From Lolium rigidum (taxonomy: Eukaryota > Streptophyta > Magnoliopsida > Poales > Poaceae): a stretch of DNA of 64,000 nt. The notes beneath the pieces were generated by a model. The model ran no database searches. It was not told where the DNA came from and saw only the letters and a program-made list of their open reading frames with translations. Below are positions 1 to 12,340 of this stretch, piece by piece (positions within the stretch are counted from its first letter, which is position 1; each line of letters starts with the position of its first letter). The DNA lies in the NCBI RefSeq assembly GCF_022539505.1, contig NC_061510.1:96550292-96614291 (forward strand), in the 5' to 3' direction. The translations under genes and the position numbers were made by a program.

Positions 1-391
1 TTTTTAATGAGGCGGGCTCGCGGTGCTGCAATATAATAAAGATAGTGGAATTATACATCTTTCTCGACAGGCTCGGGGGCTTCCCCCTAGACAATACAAT
101 ATATATATACGCAGTGTCGACAAACACAAAAGAACATCTCACCTTGGTATAAAGTACCTCGCCAAAATAAAAAAATATCGACAAATAACGGCCAACATAA
201 AGCTTGAGGGCTCGTACCCGCAAAAATAGTATACATCATATTTTATTTTGCCTTGGGACAACCTCGCATTATAAAACAACAAAGCTTTCACCAATAAAAC
301 GCCCGGGGGCTTAGTGGTAAAAATAAAAATATAGTGGCTTTACAATACAGATCATATACACAAGATACAATCTTCGGGAGCAAGTTTATTT

Positions 392-1390
392 TCAAGGATT
401 TCCCAATATATTGTCTATTGTCAATGGCTCATTATTTATAGCACGAGTACTATGCTCAGCATAGCTGCCCTTCACGAAGAATTCAGAATCCATCCGAAGA
501 AGTTCATCCATCATATCTTCGGCAACAGGGGTTACAACGTCGTCATATTTACTGAAGTTCTTCCTCCTCTTCGCCATCTTGGCTAAGCACTTTGGAACAA
601 CTTGACCCATATCTATCTTTGGGTAGCAGATTTTTATCATGATCATAGCAAATCTTGCGCTAGCAGCTAACTGAGCTCGCACAAAGCCATGGATTCGTGG
701 AGCATCCCGAAATTTATCCATTAAAGCAGGGAGGGTTTCTGGCATCTTATTACGAGGAAACATGGTGCCATAAACCAGAGACAAAGTCCTCGTGCAGAAG
801 TCGAGATAATCGCGAACCTGAAGCGCGCGATCTTGAAATCTGACGATCTGGTGAGTGCGTTCAGGCGTGCCCCAAAAATTTGAACCACGATCACGAGCAA
901 GCCGAAGAAGTGCATTGGATCGAGCCTCGACAAGTTCATCTTCAGCAGTAGCATCCAAAAAAGAACCTATTTTTTAAAGAGCCAGTGGGCAATGAGGAGA
1001 CAAGCAAAAAAGAAAAAGAAGAGCTCGACAATGATACTGAAACATACCTGCCATGTCCAAGCTAGCATCTGTCAACAGTTGGAGCATAAAATTTTCACGG
1101 GCTGTAGCTGCAGCAGCTTCAGCAACGGCAGAGTCCTTCTCAGAGATGGCATCTTGAGCTTGTTGGAGCGCAATTTTTTCCCTTTCAGAAGCTTTCCGTG
1201 ATTGTTCCATGAGCATAAGTGATTGCTTCTTCGTGGATTGAAGTTGTTGTCGAAGTTCTTCCAAATTTTCTGCCGAATTTTTACTCGCAGAATCTTCAAC
1301 AAATTTAACAGCGACAGGGGTTTTCTTCGAAGAAGACGAAGGAAAAACTTCGGAAGGACCGGGAGTTGACGTATAGTTGTCAAAAATTAA
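392..1390 (-). CDS. Antisense gene of Tat element, C-terminal module (coiled coil plus helical domain)
   Basis: Two exons join in frame: 1390-1048 (acceptor tttttcag, donor AG|GTATG) and 966-392 (acceptor aaaatag, stop at 392-394), together 306 codons with no stop. The first exon encodes a Gln/Glu/Lys-rich coiled coil (EELRQQLQ ... SEKDSAVAEA). The second encodes a helical domain with FWGTPERTHQIVRFQDRA and MIMIKICYPK, a pattern I recognise from grass proteins annotated as gypsy-type transposon proteins. There is no initiator Met in the first exon. It may be the continuation of the 1575-12340 gene through a donor at GAG|GTCAAG just before that gene's stop, or a separate gene with an unseen first exon. 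Function is unknown. Confidence 0.55.
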
Positions 1391-1574
1391 CTGAAAAAAT
1401 AAATTTCGACATCAATCATCGAGCAAAGACAGATTTCCATTCATTTTCATAATATATACATGTCTATTACAAAAGGAGGTTCTCTAGAGAATTACAGAAG
1501 CAGTCATCGCCAAGGACACTACTGCGATAGTACCAAAAGGGGAGATATAACTAAAAAGGAAAAAGCAAAGTGGT

Positions 1575-2811
1575 CTACTTGACCTCCGGTTTTGAAGAAC
1601 TCGGAGCGGTTGCTGGTTTATACCCCAGAATGGCGAGGATCTTCTTCGAATTGGGCTTTGCCGCCTTAATCAGCGACTGCCACTTCTTCGTTTCAATTTT
1701 CCCCGCGTCGCCAACTTTCGACCAGTCGACTTGCTGCTGACTTTCTGCAACCAAGGCCATAGTACCTTCGACGCCAACTTTTAGTCCCTCTTGACGAAGT
1801 TGGAGTCCAAGGTCTTCGTCGCCGTTGAAGCACTTGGCGAGGTCAATGAAAACTGCGGGTCGCTCCTTCTTATGGAAGAAATAGGGGAAGAACCGCGACA
1901 AGCCAGATTCAGCTTCGTCCAATCCGTTACGAGCTTCCGTCCCATGAATTTCGAGGAGAGAAAGCGCATCGAGAAGCTCGTCATCCTCAGGATTTTCTAG
2001 CTCATATTCTTGATGAGTCCTCCCTGCGTAAAGCATAAATACAGAGATGGTTATCGAAAATAAAGGAGACTAAAACATGAAGGGAGAAAATACCAAGGAT
2101 GTGAGAACTTACTAACAAAACATCGACTCTGAGTTTCTAGTCGACTGAGGATCTCTTCTTCTCGAGCAGAATGATGAGCTACATTTTCCTCCAAGGCCCT
2201 TTTTGCGTCGCCGAGTCTTTTTTCAAGATCCTCGACAGTTTTTGTGTGCGCGCCCTCGCTATGTTCTAATTCAATAGCGAGGGCATCAGCACGTTTGTTG
2301 GCTTCCGCCAATTTCTCTGCCAAAAGATAAAGACAGATAAGCACAAATACTGACAGGAAAAATTCGACAAAGAAAGTTGAACAGAACGAGTACCTTCAAG
2401 TTCGCGGGCATAATCACGGTACCCGATAAATTGGGTACCAAAGCGGACGAGCTCTTTCATAAAAGGCTGGAGAGATTACAAAGAAAAAGGATCAATATAG
2501 AAAGAAGTCAAAGTGGACATCAAGGAGGAAAAGCAGAAAACTTCAAAAGAAAATTCAATATAGAACAATTTACCTCTTCCATCAAAGATGTTGAGGAACA
2601 ACCAGTTAATATGGTTGGTTCTTTGACTGTTTCTACCCTAGCTCTCTTTGGGGAAGGAGCTCGGGGGCTTTCAGCTGATTTTGGATGTTCAAGGTTTTGC
2701 GGAGGAGGAGAAGCTTCGTCGCCATCAGGACGAGCTTCCGAAACAATTAAAGTACGAGACGTGCTTGTTCGAGCAGTCTCGTCGATAGGAGCATCTTCTT
2801 CTTCCTCGTCA
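1575..2811 (-). CDS. Antisense gene of Tat element, exons 3-6
   Basis: Four exons with canonical GT-AG borders continue the gene that starts at 12340: 2811-2574, 2466-2394, 2316-2113 and 2023-1575. Phases match at every junction (0, 1, 1, then stop TAG). Exon 3 is acidic and Ser/Pro-rich with a basic SPKRARVE patch that could be a nuclear signal. Exon 5 is a coiled coil (VEDLEKRLGDAKRALEEN). Exon 6 holds a domain with RTHQEYELENPEDDELLDAL, SRFFPYFF and LIKAAKPNSKKILAILGYKP. I know the domain from grass retrotransposon proteins only. No catalytic motif is visible. Confidence 0.6.
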
Positions 2812-2900
2812 CTGCCATAAATATAGCGACAAGATAAAATAGCAATTTCAAAAACATCGACAAAGAAAAAAAAACAGCACAGCAATTGCAAAGAACTTAC

Positions 2901-3030
2901 GAACTGACGAGAGCAGCACCGTAAAGATCCAAAGTTTCTTCCTCAGCAGTGAGTGTAGCTTTGGAGGCGCCAGAGTCGATGGCTTCACCCCTTTTCCTTT
3001 TGCCCTTTGGAGAAGCAGCAGGGAGAGATG
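2901..3030 (-). CDS. Antisense gene of Tat element, exon 2, downstream half
   Basis: This is the continuation of the exon interrupted by the 3036-11164 insertion. Removing the element and one copy of the AGCGC duplication joins 11345-11165 to 3030-2901 in frame. The frame then reads through a basic KGKRKRGEA patch to ETLDLYGAALVSS, ending at the donor TTC|GTAAG (2901/2900). The exon is 311 nt in total. The open frame on both sides shows the gene was intact when the retrotransposon landed. Confidence 0.6.
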
Positions 3031-3035
3031 AGCGC
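3031..3035. repeat. Target-site duplication AGCGC, left copy
   Basis: The five bases agcgc immediately precede the TGAT LTR end at 3036 and are repeated at 11165-11169, immediately after the ATCA LTR end. A 5-bp duplication is the standard footprint of Ty3/Gypsy integrase. It fixes both ends of the element and shows it is an original insertion, not a recombinant. Confidence 0.9.
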
Positions 3036-4629
3036 TGATGGCGTGTAACTCACACGTTCGTTGGGAACCCCAAGAGGAAGGTATGATGCGCACAGTAGCA
3101 AGTTTTCCCTCAGAAAGAAACCAAGGTTTAATCGAACCAGTAGGAGCCAAGAAGCACGTTGAAGGTTGATGGTGGCGAAATGTGATGCGGCGCAACAACG
3201 GGGATTCCGGCGCCAACCCGGAATCCGCACAACAAAACCAAAGTACTTTGCCCCAACGAAACAATGAAGGTTGTCAATCTCACCGGCTTGCTCGTAACAA
3301 AGGATTAAGCGTATCGAGTGGAAGATGTTTGCAAGAAAATAATAAAACACAATTGCAGTAGAATTTATGCTATGTAAAGAATAGGACCGGGGTCCACGAG
3401 CTCACTAGAGGTGTCTCTCCCATAAGATAAAAGCATGTTGGGTGAACAAATTACGGTCGGGCAATTGACAAAATAGAGAAAGGCATAACAATGCATATAC
3501 ATGATATGATAAATATAGTGAGATTTAATTGGGCATTACGACAAAATACATAGACCGCCATCCAACCGCATCTATGCCTAAAAAGTCCACCTTCAGGGTT
3601 ATCGTCCGAACCCCATTCGGCATTAAGTTGCTAAGCAACGGACAATTGCATTAAGTATGGTGCGTAATGTAATCAACAACTACATCCTTAGACATAGCAT
3701 CAATGTTTTATCCCTAGTGGCAACAGACACATCACAACCTTAGAACCTACTCGTCACGATCCCGGGTGTCAATGAAGGCATGAACCCACTATCGAGCATA
3801 AATACCCCCTCTTGGAGTTAAGAGCAAAAACTTGGCCACAGACCTCTACTAATAACGGAGAGCATGCAAGATCATAAACAACACATAAACAATAGATTGA
3901 TAATCACCATAACATAGTATTCTCTATCCATCGGATCCCGACAAACACAACATATAGTATTACGGATAGATGATCTTGATCATGTTAGGCAGCTCACAAG
4001 ATCCAACAATGAAGCACAACAAGGAGAAGACGACCATCTAGCTACGCTATGGACCCATGGTCCAGGGGTGAACTACTCACTCATCACTCCGGAGGCGATC
4101 ATGGCGATGAAGAGTCCTCCAGGAGATGAATCCCCTCTCCGGCAGGGTGCCGGAGGCGATCTCCTGAATCCCCCGAGATGGGACTCGCGGCGGCGGCGTC
4201 TCCGGAAGGTTTTTCGTATCGTGGCTCTCGGTACCGGGGTTTTCGCGACGGAGGCTTTACGTAGGCGGAGGGTCAACGCGGGGGCCACACGAGGGGCCAG
4301 GGGGCAGGTCGGCGCGGCCAGGGCCTGGGCCGCGCCGCCCTATCCCCTGGCCACCTCGTGGCCCCACTTCGTTGACTCTTCGGTCTTCTGGAAGCTTCGT
4401 GCAAAAATAGGACCCTGGGCAAAAGTTTCGTCCAATTCCGAGAATATTTCCTTACTAGGATTTCTGAAACCAAAAACAGCAGAAAACAGAACTGGCTCTT
4501 CGGCATCTTGTTAATAGGTTAGTTCCAGAAAATGCATAAATATGACATATAATGTGCATAAAACATGTAGGTATCATCAATAAAGTAGCATGGAACATAA
4601 GAAATTATCGATACGTTGGAGACGTATCA
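3036..4629 (-). repeat. 3' LTR of Athila-like copy 1
   Basis: This 1594-bp repeat starts TGATGGCG and ends GACGTATCA on the plus strand, and it matches 9572-11164 along its whole length. By eye the two differ at scattered single bases (for example acaacgggg/acaacaggg near 3192 and 9731) and small indels. I did not count them, so no age is given. It is on the 3' side because the PPT adjoins it at 4630. Confidence 0.9.
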
Positions 4630-7202
4630 GCATCCCCAAGCTTAGTTACTGCTCGTCCCGAGCGAGTAAAACGATAACAAAGATAATTTCGAAGTGACAT
4701 GCCATCATAATCTTGATCATACTATTTGTAAACATATGTAATGAATGCAGCGATCAAAACAAAAGTAATGACATGAGTAAACAACTCGAATCATAAAGCA
4801 AAGACTTTTCATGAATAGTACTTCAAGACAAGCATCAATAAGTCTTGCATAAGAGTTAACTCATAAAGCAATAAATCAAAGTAAAGGTGTTGAAGCAACA
4901 CATAGGAAGATTAAGTTTCAGCAGCTTGCTTTCAACTTATAACATGTATATCTCATGGATATTGTCAACATAAAGTAATATAACAAGTGCAATATGCAAG
5001 TATGTAGGAATCAATGCACAGTTCACACAAGTGTTTGCTTCTTAAGGTGGAAGGAGATAGGTAAACTGACTCAACAATAAAAGTAAAAGAATGGTCCTTC
5101 AAAGAGGAAAGCATCGATTGCTGTATTTGTGCTAGAGCTTTTATTTTGAAAACATGAAACAATTTTGTCAACGGTAGTAATAAAGCATATGAGTTATGTA
5201 AATTATATCTTACAAGTTGCAAGCCTCATGCATAGTATACTAATAGTGTCCGCACCTTGTCCTACTTAACTTGGACTACCGGATCTTTGCATGCCATGTT
5301 TCAACCAAGTGTCACAAAGGGGTACCTCCATGCCGCCTGTACAAAGGTCTAAGGAGAAAGCTCGCATTTCGGATTTCTCGCTTTTGATTATTCTCAACTT
5401 AGACATCCATACCGGGACAACATGGACAACAGATAATGGACTCCTCTTAAATGCACAAGCATATAGCAATGATTATTATTCTCATATGAGATTGAGGATA
5501 TATGTCCAAAACTGAAACTTCAACCATGGTTCATGGCTTTAGTTAGCGGCCCAATGTTCTTCTCTAACAATTTTGCATGCTCCAACCACTAAAATGATAG
5601 ACCTTCAGACAAGACGAACATGCATAGCAACTCACATGATATTCAACAATAGTTGATGGCGTTCCCCAGAAGCATGGTTATCGCGCAACAAGCAACTTAA
5701 TAAAAGATAAAGTGCATAAGTACATATTCAATACTACGATAGTTTTTAAGGCTATTTTGTCCCATGAGCTATATATTGCAAAGGTGAATGATGGAATTTT
5801 AAAGGTAGCACTCAAGCAATTTACTTTGGAATGGCGGAGAAATACCATGTAGTAGGTAGGTATGGTGGACACAAATGGCATGAATATTGGCTCAAGTATT
5901 TTGGATGCATGAGAAGTATTCCCTCTCGATACAAGGTTTAGGCTAGCAAGGTTATTTGAAGCAAACTCAAGGATGAACAAGTGCAGCAAGACTCACATAA
6001 AAGACATATTGTAAACATTATAAGACTCTACACCGTCTTCCTTGTTGTTCAAAACTCAATACTAGATATTATCTAGACCTTAGAGAGACCAAATATGCAA
6101 ATCAAATTTTAGCAAGCTCTATGTATTTCTTCATTAATGGGTGCAAAGCATATGATGCAAGAGCTTAAACATGAGCACAACAATTACCAAGTATCACATT
6201 ATCCAAGACATTTTAGAATTACTACATGTAGCATTTTCCAATTCCAACCATATAACAATTTAACGAAGAAGAAACTTCGCCTTGAACATTATGAGTAAAG
6301 CCTAAGGACACATGTGTCCATATGCAACAGCGGAGCGTGTCTCTCTCCCACAAAGTGAATGCTAGGATCCATCTTATTCAAACAAAACAAAAACAAAAAC
6401 AAACCGACGCTCCAAGTAAAGAACACAAGATGTGACTCGAATAAAAATATAGTTTCGGGGAGGAACCCGATGATGTTGTCGATGAAGAAGGGGATGCCTT
6501 GGGCATCCCCAAGCTTAGACGCTTGAGTCTTCTTAGAATATGCAGGGGTGAACCACGGGGGCATCCCCAAGCTTAGAGCTTTCACTCCTCTTGATCATAG
6601 TATATCATTCTCCTCTCTTGACCCTTGAAAACTTCCTTCACACCAAACTTCAAGCAAACTCATTAGAGGGTTAGTGCACCATTAATAATTCATACATTCA
6701 GAGGTGACACAATCATTATTTTCACTTCTGGACATTGCATAATGCTACTGGACATTAATGGATCAAAGAAATAAATCCAACAAAGCAAAAGAGGCAATGC
6801 GAAATAAAAGGCAGAATCTGTCAAAAACAGAACAGTCCGTAAAGACGAATTTAAAGCTGGCACTAGACTTGCTCAAATGGAAAAACTCAAAACTAATGAA
6901 AGTTGCGTACATATCTGAGGATCACGCTCGTAAATTGGCAGATTTTTTCGAATTTTCTACAGAGAACTGTGCCCAGATTCGTGACAGACAGCAATGCTGT
7001 TTCTGCGCAGCGATCCCAAATATAACATCAACTATAACATAGAAACTTTACTTGGCACATAAACATGATAAGGAGAGGTTGCTACAGTAGTAAACAACTT
7101 CCAAGACTCAATAAATCAAAAAATTGCTGTAGGTAAAAACATGGGTTGTCTCCCATAAGCGCTTTTCTTTAACGCCTTTCAGCTAGGCGCAGAAAGTGCA
7201 AA
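4630..7202 (-). other. Non-coding interior of Athila-like copy 1 (no pol)
   Basis: Between the Gag-protease stop and the 3' LTR there are 2.57 kb with no ORF showing RT, RNase H or integrase motifs on either strand. The region is A/T-rich. It contains the PPT (4630-4644) and two more copies of the same gcatccccaagctta word at 6503-6517 and 6561-6575, the first of them next to a gggatgcc/gggcatcccc dyad. The second family copy has the same arrangement. 'Nothing coding' is therefore a family trait rather than local decay. Confidence 0.7.
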
Positions 7203-9316
7203 TCAAGTAACATCGAGAGTAGAAGCATCAACATCATAACTTGTTCTAATAATAGAATCAAAAGGCAACTTCATTCTCTTTCTAGGGAAGTGTTCCATAC
7301 CTTTCTTGAGAGGAAATTGATATTTAATATTACCTTCCCTCATATCAATAACAAGCACCAACGGTTCGAAGAAAAGGTCTTCCCAACACAATTGGACAAG
7401 ATGCATTGCATTCGATATCCAAGACAACAAAATCAACGGGGACAAGGTTATTGTTAACCGTAATATGCACATTATCAATCCTCCCCAAAGGTTTCTTTTT
7501 AACATTATCGGCAAGATTAACATCCAAATAACAATTCTTCAATGGTGGCAAGTCAAGCATATCATAAATCTTTTTAGGCATAACGAAATACTTGCACCAA
7601 GATCACATAAAGCATTACATTCAAAGTCATTGAATTTCATTTTAATGATGGGCTCCCAACCATCTTCTAACTTTCTAGGAATAGAAGTTTCAAGTTTTAG
7701 TTTCTCTTCTCTAGCTTTTATGAGAGCATTTGTAATATGTTTTGTAAAGGCTAAATTTATAGCACTAGCATTAGGACTTTTAGCAAGTTTTTGTAAGAAC
7801 TTTATAACTTCAGAGATGTGGCAATCATCAAAATCTAAATCATTATGAGCTACAGCAATGGGATCATTGTTCCCAAGGTTGGAAAAAATTTCAGCAGTTT
7901 TATCACAAGCAGTTTCAGCAGTTTTAGCAATTTCGGGCAGTTTTGTACGCTTTGCACTAGGAGTAGAAACATTGCCAACACCAATTATTTTACCATTGAT
8001 AGTAGGAGGTGCAGCAATATGTGAAGAATTAGCATTACTAGTGGTGGTAATAGTCCAAACTTTAGCTACATTATTCTCTTTAGCTAGTTTTTCATTTTCT
8101 TCTCTATCCCACCTAGCACGCAGTTCAGCCATTAATCTTATATTCTCATTAATTCTAACTTGGATGGCATTTGCTGTAGTAGTAATCTTATTATCAATAT
8201 CATTATTAGGCATAACTTTCAATTTTAGAAGATTAACATCAGAGGCAAGCCTATCAACTCTAGAAGCAATAGTATCAATTTTATCAAGCTTTTCCTCAAC
8301 AGATTTGTTAAAAGCAGTTTGTGTACTAATAAATTCTTTAAGCATAGCTTCAAGACCAGAGGGTACACTCCTATTATTATTGTAAGAATTCCCATAAGAA
8401 TTACCATAACCATTACCATTAGCAGAAGGATATGGCCTATAGTTATTACCGAGTTGTTCCTATAAGCATTGTTGTTGAAATTATTATTTTTAATGAAATT
8501 CACATCAACATTTTCTTCTTGAGCAACCAATGAAGCTAAAGGAACATTATTTGGATCTACATTAGATCTACCATTCACAAGCATAGACATAATCACATCA
8601 ATCTTATCACTCAAGGAAGAGGTTTCTTCAACGGAATTTACCTTCTTACCTTGTGGAGCTCTTTCCGTGTGCCATTCAGAGTAATTTATCATCATATCAT
8701 CAAGAAGTTTTGTAGCCGCCCCCAATGTGATGGACATAAAGGTACCTCCAGCAGCTGAATCCAATAAATTCCGCGAAGAAAAATTTAGTCCTGCATAGAA
8801 GGTTTGGATGATCATCCAAGTAGTCAGTCCATGGGTTGGGCAATTCTTTACCAAAGTTTTCATTCTCTCCCATGCTTGAGCAACATGTTCAGTATCTAAT
8901 TGCTTAAAATTCATTATGCTACTTCTCAAAGATATAATTTTAGCGGGAGGATAATATCTACCAATAAAAGCATCCTTGCATTTAGTCCATGAATCAATAC
9001 TATTCTTAGGCAAAGATAGCAACCAATCTTTAGCTCTTCCTCTTAATGAGAAAGGAAACACTTTCAATTTAATAATATCACCATCTACATCTTTATACTT
9101 TTGCATTTCACAAAGTTCAACAAAATTATTGAGATGGGCAGCAGCATCATCAGAACTAGCACCAGAAAATTGATCTCTCATAACAAGATTTAGTAAAGCA
9201 GGTTTAATTTCAAAGAATTCTGCTGTAGTGGCAGGTGGAGCAATAGGTGTGCATAGGAAATCATTATTATTTGCATTTGTGAAGTCACACAACTTAGTAT
9301 TTTCAGGGGTATTCAT
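7203..9316 (-). pseudogene. Retrotransposon Gag-protease, frameshifted (copy 1)
   Basis: The frame starts at ATG 9316 with an N-terminal stretch and a retrotransposon Gag core (FSLRGRAKDWLLSLP, DAFIGRYYPPAKI, AQAWERMKTLVKNCPTHGL). It passes through a coiled region into a retropepsin-like segment with DLGASISL as the active-site motif and CPIVLGRPFLRT as the C-terminal signature. It ends at a stop at 7203. Frame changes near 8457, 7570 and 7365 break it into pieces, so it is not functional as read. Gag would form the particle and protease would mature it. No zinc knuckle is visible. Copy 2 stops at the equivalent residue, so the end is the family's natural end. Confidence 0.82.
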
Positions 9317-9543
9317 TTTAGCAACGGTAAATAAAACAAACTAGATAAAGTAAATGCAAGTAACTAATTTTTTGTGTGTTTTCGATATAGAGAGCAAGAC
9401 AGTAAATAAAGTAAAACTAGCAACTAATTTTTTTGTGTTTTGTTTAGGTGCAGCAAACAAAGTAGTAAATAAAATAAAGCAAGACAAAAACAAAGTAAAG
9501 AGATTGAGAAGTGGAGACTCCCCTTGCGAGCGTGTCTTGATCT

Positions 9544-9559
9544 CCCGGCAACGGCGCCG
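9544..9559 (-). other. Primer-binding site, tRNA-Asp type
   Basis: The plus strand reads cccggcaacggcgcc here, identical to the 3' acceptor end of plant tRNA-Asp before its CCA. The minus-strand element RNA is therefore complementary to it. It lies 13 bp inside the 5' LTR boundary at 9572. The same site cannot be found in copy 2, where the region is deleted. Confidence 0.8.
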
Positions 9560-9571
9560 TGAAAAAGAGCT

Positions 9572-11164
9572 TGATGGCGTGTAACTCACACGTTCGTTGG
9601 GAACCCCAAGAGGAAGGTATGATGCGCACGGTAGCAAGTTTTCCCTCAGAAAGAAACCAAGGTTTAATCGAACCAGTAGGAGCCAAGAAGCACGTTGAAG
9701 GTTGATGGTGGCGAAATGTGATGCGGCGCAACAACAGGGATTCCGGCGTCAACGTGGAATCTGCACAACAAAACCAAAGTACTTTGCCCCAACGAAACAG
9801 TAAGGTTGTCAATCTCACCGGCTTGCTGTAACAAAGGATTAAGCGTATCGAGTGGAAGATGTTTGCAAGAAAATAATAAAACACAATTGCAGTAGAATTT
9901 ATGCTATGTAAAGAATAGGACCGGGGTCCACAGTTCACTAGAGGTGTCTCTCCCATAAGATAAAAGCATGTTGGGTGAACAAATTACAGTCGGGCAATTG
10001 ACAAAATAGAGAAAGGCATAACAATGCATATACATGATATGATAAATATAGTGAGATTTAATTGGGCATTACGACAAAATACATAGACCGCCATCCAACC
10101 GCATCTATGCCTAAAAAGTCCACCTTCAGAGTTATCGTCCGAACCCCATTCGGTATTAAGTTGCTAAGCAACAGACAATTGCATTAAGTATGGTGCGTAA
10201 TGTAATCAACAACTACATCCTTAGACATAGCATCAATGTTTTATCCCTAGTGGCAACAAGCACATCACAACCTTAGAACCTACTGTCACGATCCCAGGTG
10301 TCAATGAAGGCATGAACCCACTATCGAGCATAAATACCCCCTCTTGGAGTTAAGAGCAAAAACTTGGCCACAGCCTCTACTAATAACGGAGAGCATGCAA
10401 GATCATAAACAACACATAAACAATAGATTGATAATCACCATAACATAGTATTCTCTATCCATCGGATCCCGACAAACACAACATATAGTATTACAGATAG
10501 ATGATCTTGATCATGTTAGGCAGCTCACAAGATCCAACAATGAAGCACAACAAGGAGAAGACGACCATCTAGCTACTGCTATGGACCCATGGTCCAGGGG
10601 TGAACTACTCACTCATCACTCCGGAGGCGATCATGGCGATGAAGAGTCCTCCGGGAGATGAATCCCCTCTCCGGCAGGGTGCCGGAGGCGATCTCCAGAA
10701 TCCCCCGAGATGGGATTCGCGGCGGCGGCGTCTCTGGAAGGTTTTCCGTATCGTGGCTCTCGGTACTGGGGTTTTCGCGACGGAGGCTTTAAGTAGGCGG
10801 AGGGTCAACGCGGGGGGCCACACGAGGGGCCCAGGGGGCAGGTCGGCGCGGCCAGGGCCTGGGCCGCGCCGCCCTATCCCCTGGCCACCTCGTGGCCCCA
10901 CTTCGTTGACTCTTCGGTCTTCTGGAAGCTTCGTGCAAAAATAGGACCCTGGGCGAAAGTTTCGTCCAATTCCGAGAATATTTCCTTACTAGGATTTCTG
11001 AAACCAAAAACAGCAGAAAACAAGAATCGGCTCTTCGGCATCTTGTTAATAGGTTAGTTCCAGAAAATGCATAAATATGACATATAATGTGCATAAAACA
11101 TGTAGGTATCATCAATAAAGTAGCATGGAACATAAGAAATTATCGATACGTTGGAGACGTATCA
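9572..11164 (-). repeat. 5' LTR of Athila-like copy 1
   Basis: This 1593-bp LTR is the partner of 3036-4629, starting TGATGGCG and ending GACGTATCA on the plus strand. It adjoins the tRNA-Asp primer site, so it is the 5' LTR of this minus-strand element. The right-hand TSD agcgc follows at 11165-11169. Confidence 0.9.
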
Positions 11165-11345
11165 AGCGCGTCGACGAAGAAACTTCTGCTTCAGTCTCCT
11201 TTTCAAGAGAAGCCGCGGATTTATGGGAATCCCCGACTCCACTTTCAGGGCGAGACGCACCCTGGTTGTCGTCGGTGACAACGGCCCGTTCTTCGACTTC
11301 CCCACCCTCGGGAAGAGGAGGAAGAGAAGATAGAACAAGGTGACC
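11165..11345 (-). CDS. Antisense gene of Tat element, exon 2, upstream half
   Basis: The exon starts after the acceptor tatacag (11347/11346) in phase 0 and reads GHLVLSSLPPLPEGGEVEER, then an acidic Ser-rich stretch ending EAEVSSSTR. There the Athila-like element interrupts it. The rest is at 3030-2901. Two other frames are also open across this stretch, but only this one matches the phase of exon 1 and of the downstream half. Confidence 0.6.
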
Positions 11346-11455
11346 CTGTATAAAATAAAGAAAATCGACAACAGTTATATCTAACTACAAAGTAAATATA
11401 GTCGCCATAAAATTAACTTGGGAAGAAGGTAAAATATCGGCGAAGAACAAAATAC

Positions 11456-12340
11456 CTCGGGAAGAGGATTGGCACGACAAAATGGCGCAACCTTGCAAGA
11501 AGATGGAATGGTGTCCTTCTTGCTAAGCTTGGAGATTATTCGGATTAGCTTCTCCAAATCTTTTGCAGAAAGATCCGTCGAGAGCCTCTCGACATCTTCA
11601 TCACCAGCGTACATCCAAAGGGGATTTTTTCGAGCTTGCAGAGGCTGCATTCTGATCCTAAGGAAGTAAGCTGTGATTTGGATACCCGAAAGCTCCTTGC
11701 CACGGGTACTCTGAAGTTCACGGATGCGAGTCATCAGCGCCTCTGTCGCCAATTTCTCTTCTTCGGAAGCTTCAGCATCCCAGGAGCGGCGGCGAAGAAT
11801 TTTGGCTTTTCCGTCAAAAGGGGCGATGTTGTACTCTATCGAGTCAGAGCTTTCTTCGTGTACATACAGCCACCTCTTCCGCCAGCCTTGAACAGAGTCA
11901 GGAAATTTGACGTCGAAGTAATCGACGTCAGAACGAACACAGATGACGACGCCGCCAATATTATAGGCGACGCCGTGAGAGCCATTACGGCGGAGGCAAA
12001 AGATGCGTTTCCACAAAGCCCAGTTAGGTTGGACTCCGAGAAAGCATTCGCACAATGTGATAAAAATCGACACGTGCAAGATGGAATTGGGCGTCAGCTG
12101 ATGAAGCTGAAGCCCATAAACAAAAAGAAGACCCCGGAGAAACTCGTGGATAGGAGGAGAAAGACCGCAGATCAGATGGTCGACGAAACTAACCCAATAT
12201 TCCATCGGAGGCTTTGGGTAGCTTTCCTCGTGGGGGAAGCGCAGCGCATCCTTCTCCTTGTTGAATCCCAACCTCTTCAGCAAGTTCATGTCTTGATTGG
12301 AGATCTTAGATCTCTCCCACTCAAGATCTTCGGCGGCCAT
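11456..12340 (-). CDS. Antisense gene of Tat element, exon 1, gypsy-type transposon domain (PF04195-like)
   Basis: The exon begins at ATG 12340 (MAAEDLEWERSK) and runs 295 codons to the donor CCCGAG|GTATTTTG. It carries the domain annotated in grasses as 'putative gypsy-type transposon' (PF04195). Visible motifs include LLKRLGFNKEKDALRFP, PPIHEFLRGLLFVYGLQLHQ and ITLCECFLGVQPNWALWKR. A TATA-like box (TATTTAAT on the minus strand, 12524-12517) sits 177 bp upstream. Joined to exons 2-6 it gives 720 codons including the stop, with no interruption except the inserted element. Its role is unknown; it may be element-encoded or once captured from the host. I prefer ATG 12340 to the upstream Met at 12448 because the latter gives a low-complexity leader. 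Confidence 0.7.

Larger units (their letters stand above)
3036..11164 (-). mobile_element. Athila-like LTR retrotransposon, Gag-protease only, copy 1 (complete)
   Basis: Two LTRs (3036-4629 and 9572-11164) start TGAT and end ATCA, and they are flanked by the direct repeat AGCGC (3031-3035 and 11165-11169). The element reads on the minus strand. A primer-binding site complementary to the 3' end of tRNA-Asp lies 13 bp inside the 5' LTR (about 9544-9559), and the tract TAAGCTTGGGGATGC (4644-4630) adjoins the 3' LTR as the PPT. Asp-tRNA priming and ~1.6-kb LTRs fit the Athila lineage. Internal coding is limited to Gag and a protease-like region (9316-7203). No RT, RNase H or integrase is seen in the remaining 2.5 kb, so the element is non-autonomous. 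Confidence 0.88.

Noticed and set aside
8225..8385. Plus-strand ORF overlapping gag (7858-8385)
   Set aside because: Antisense shadow of the Gag-protease region; the minus frame carries the recognisable motifs.
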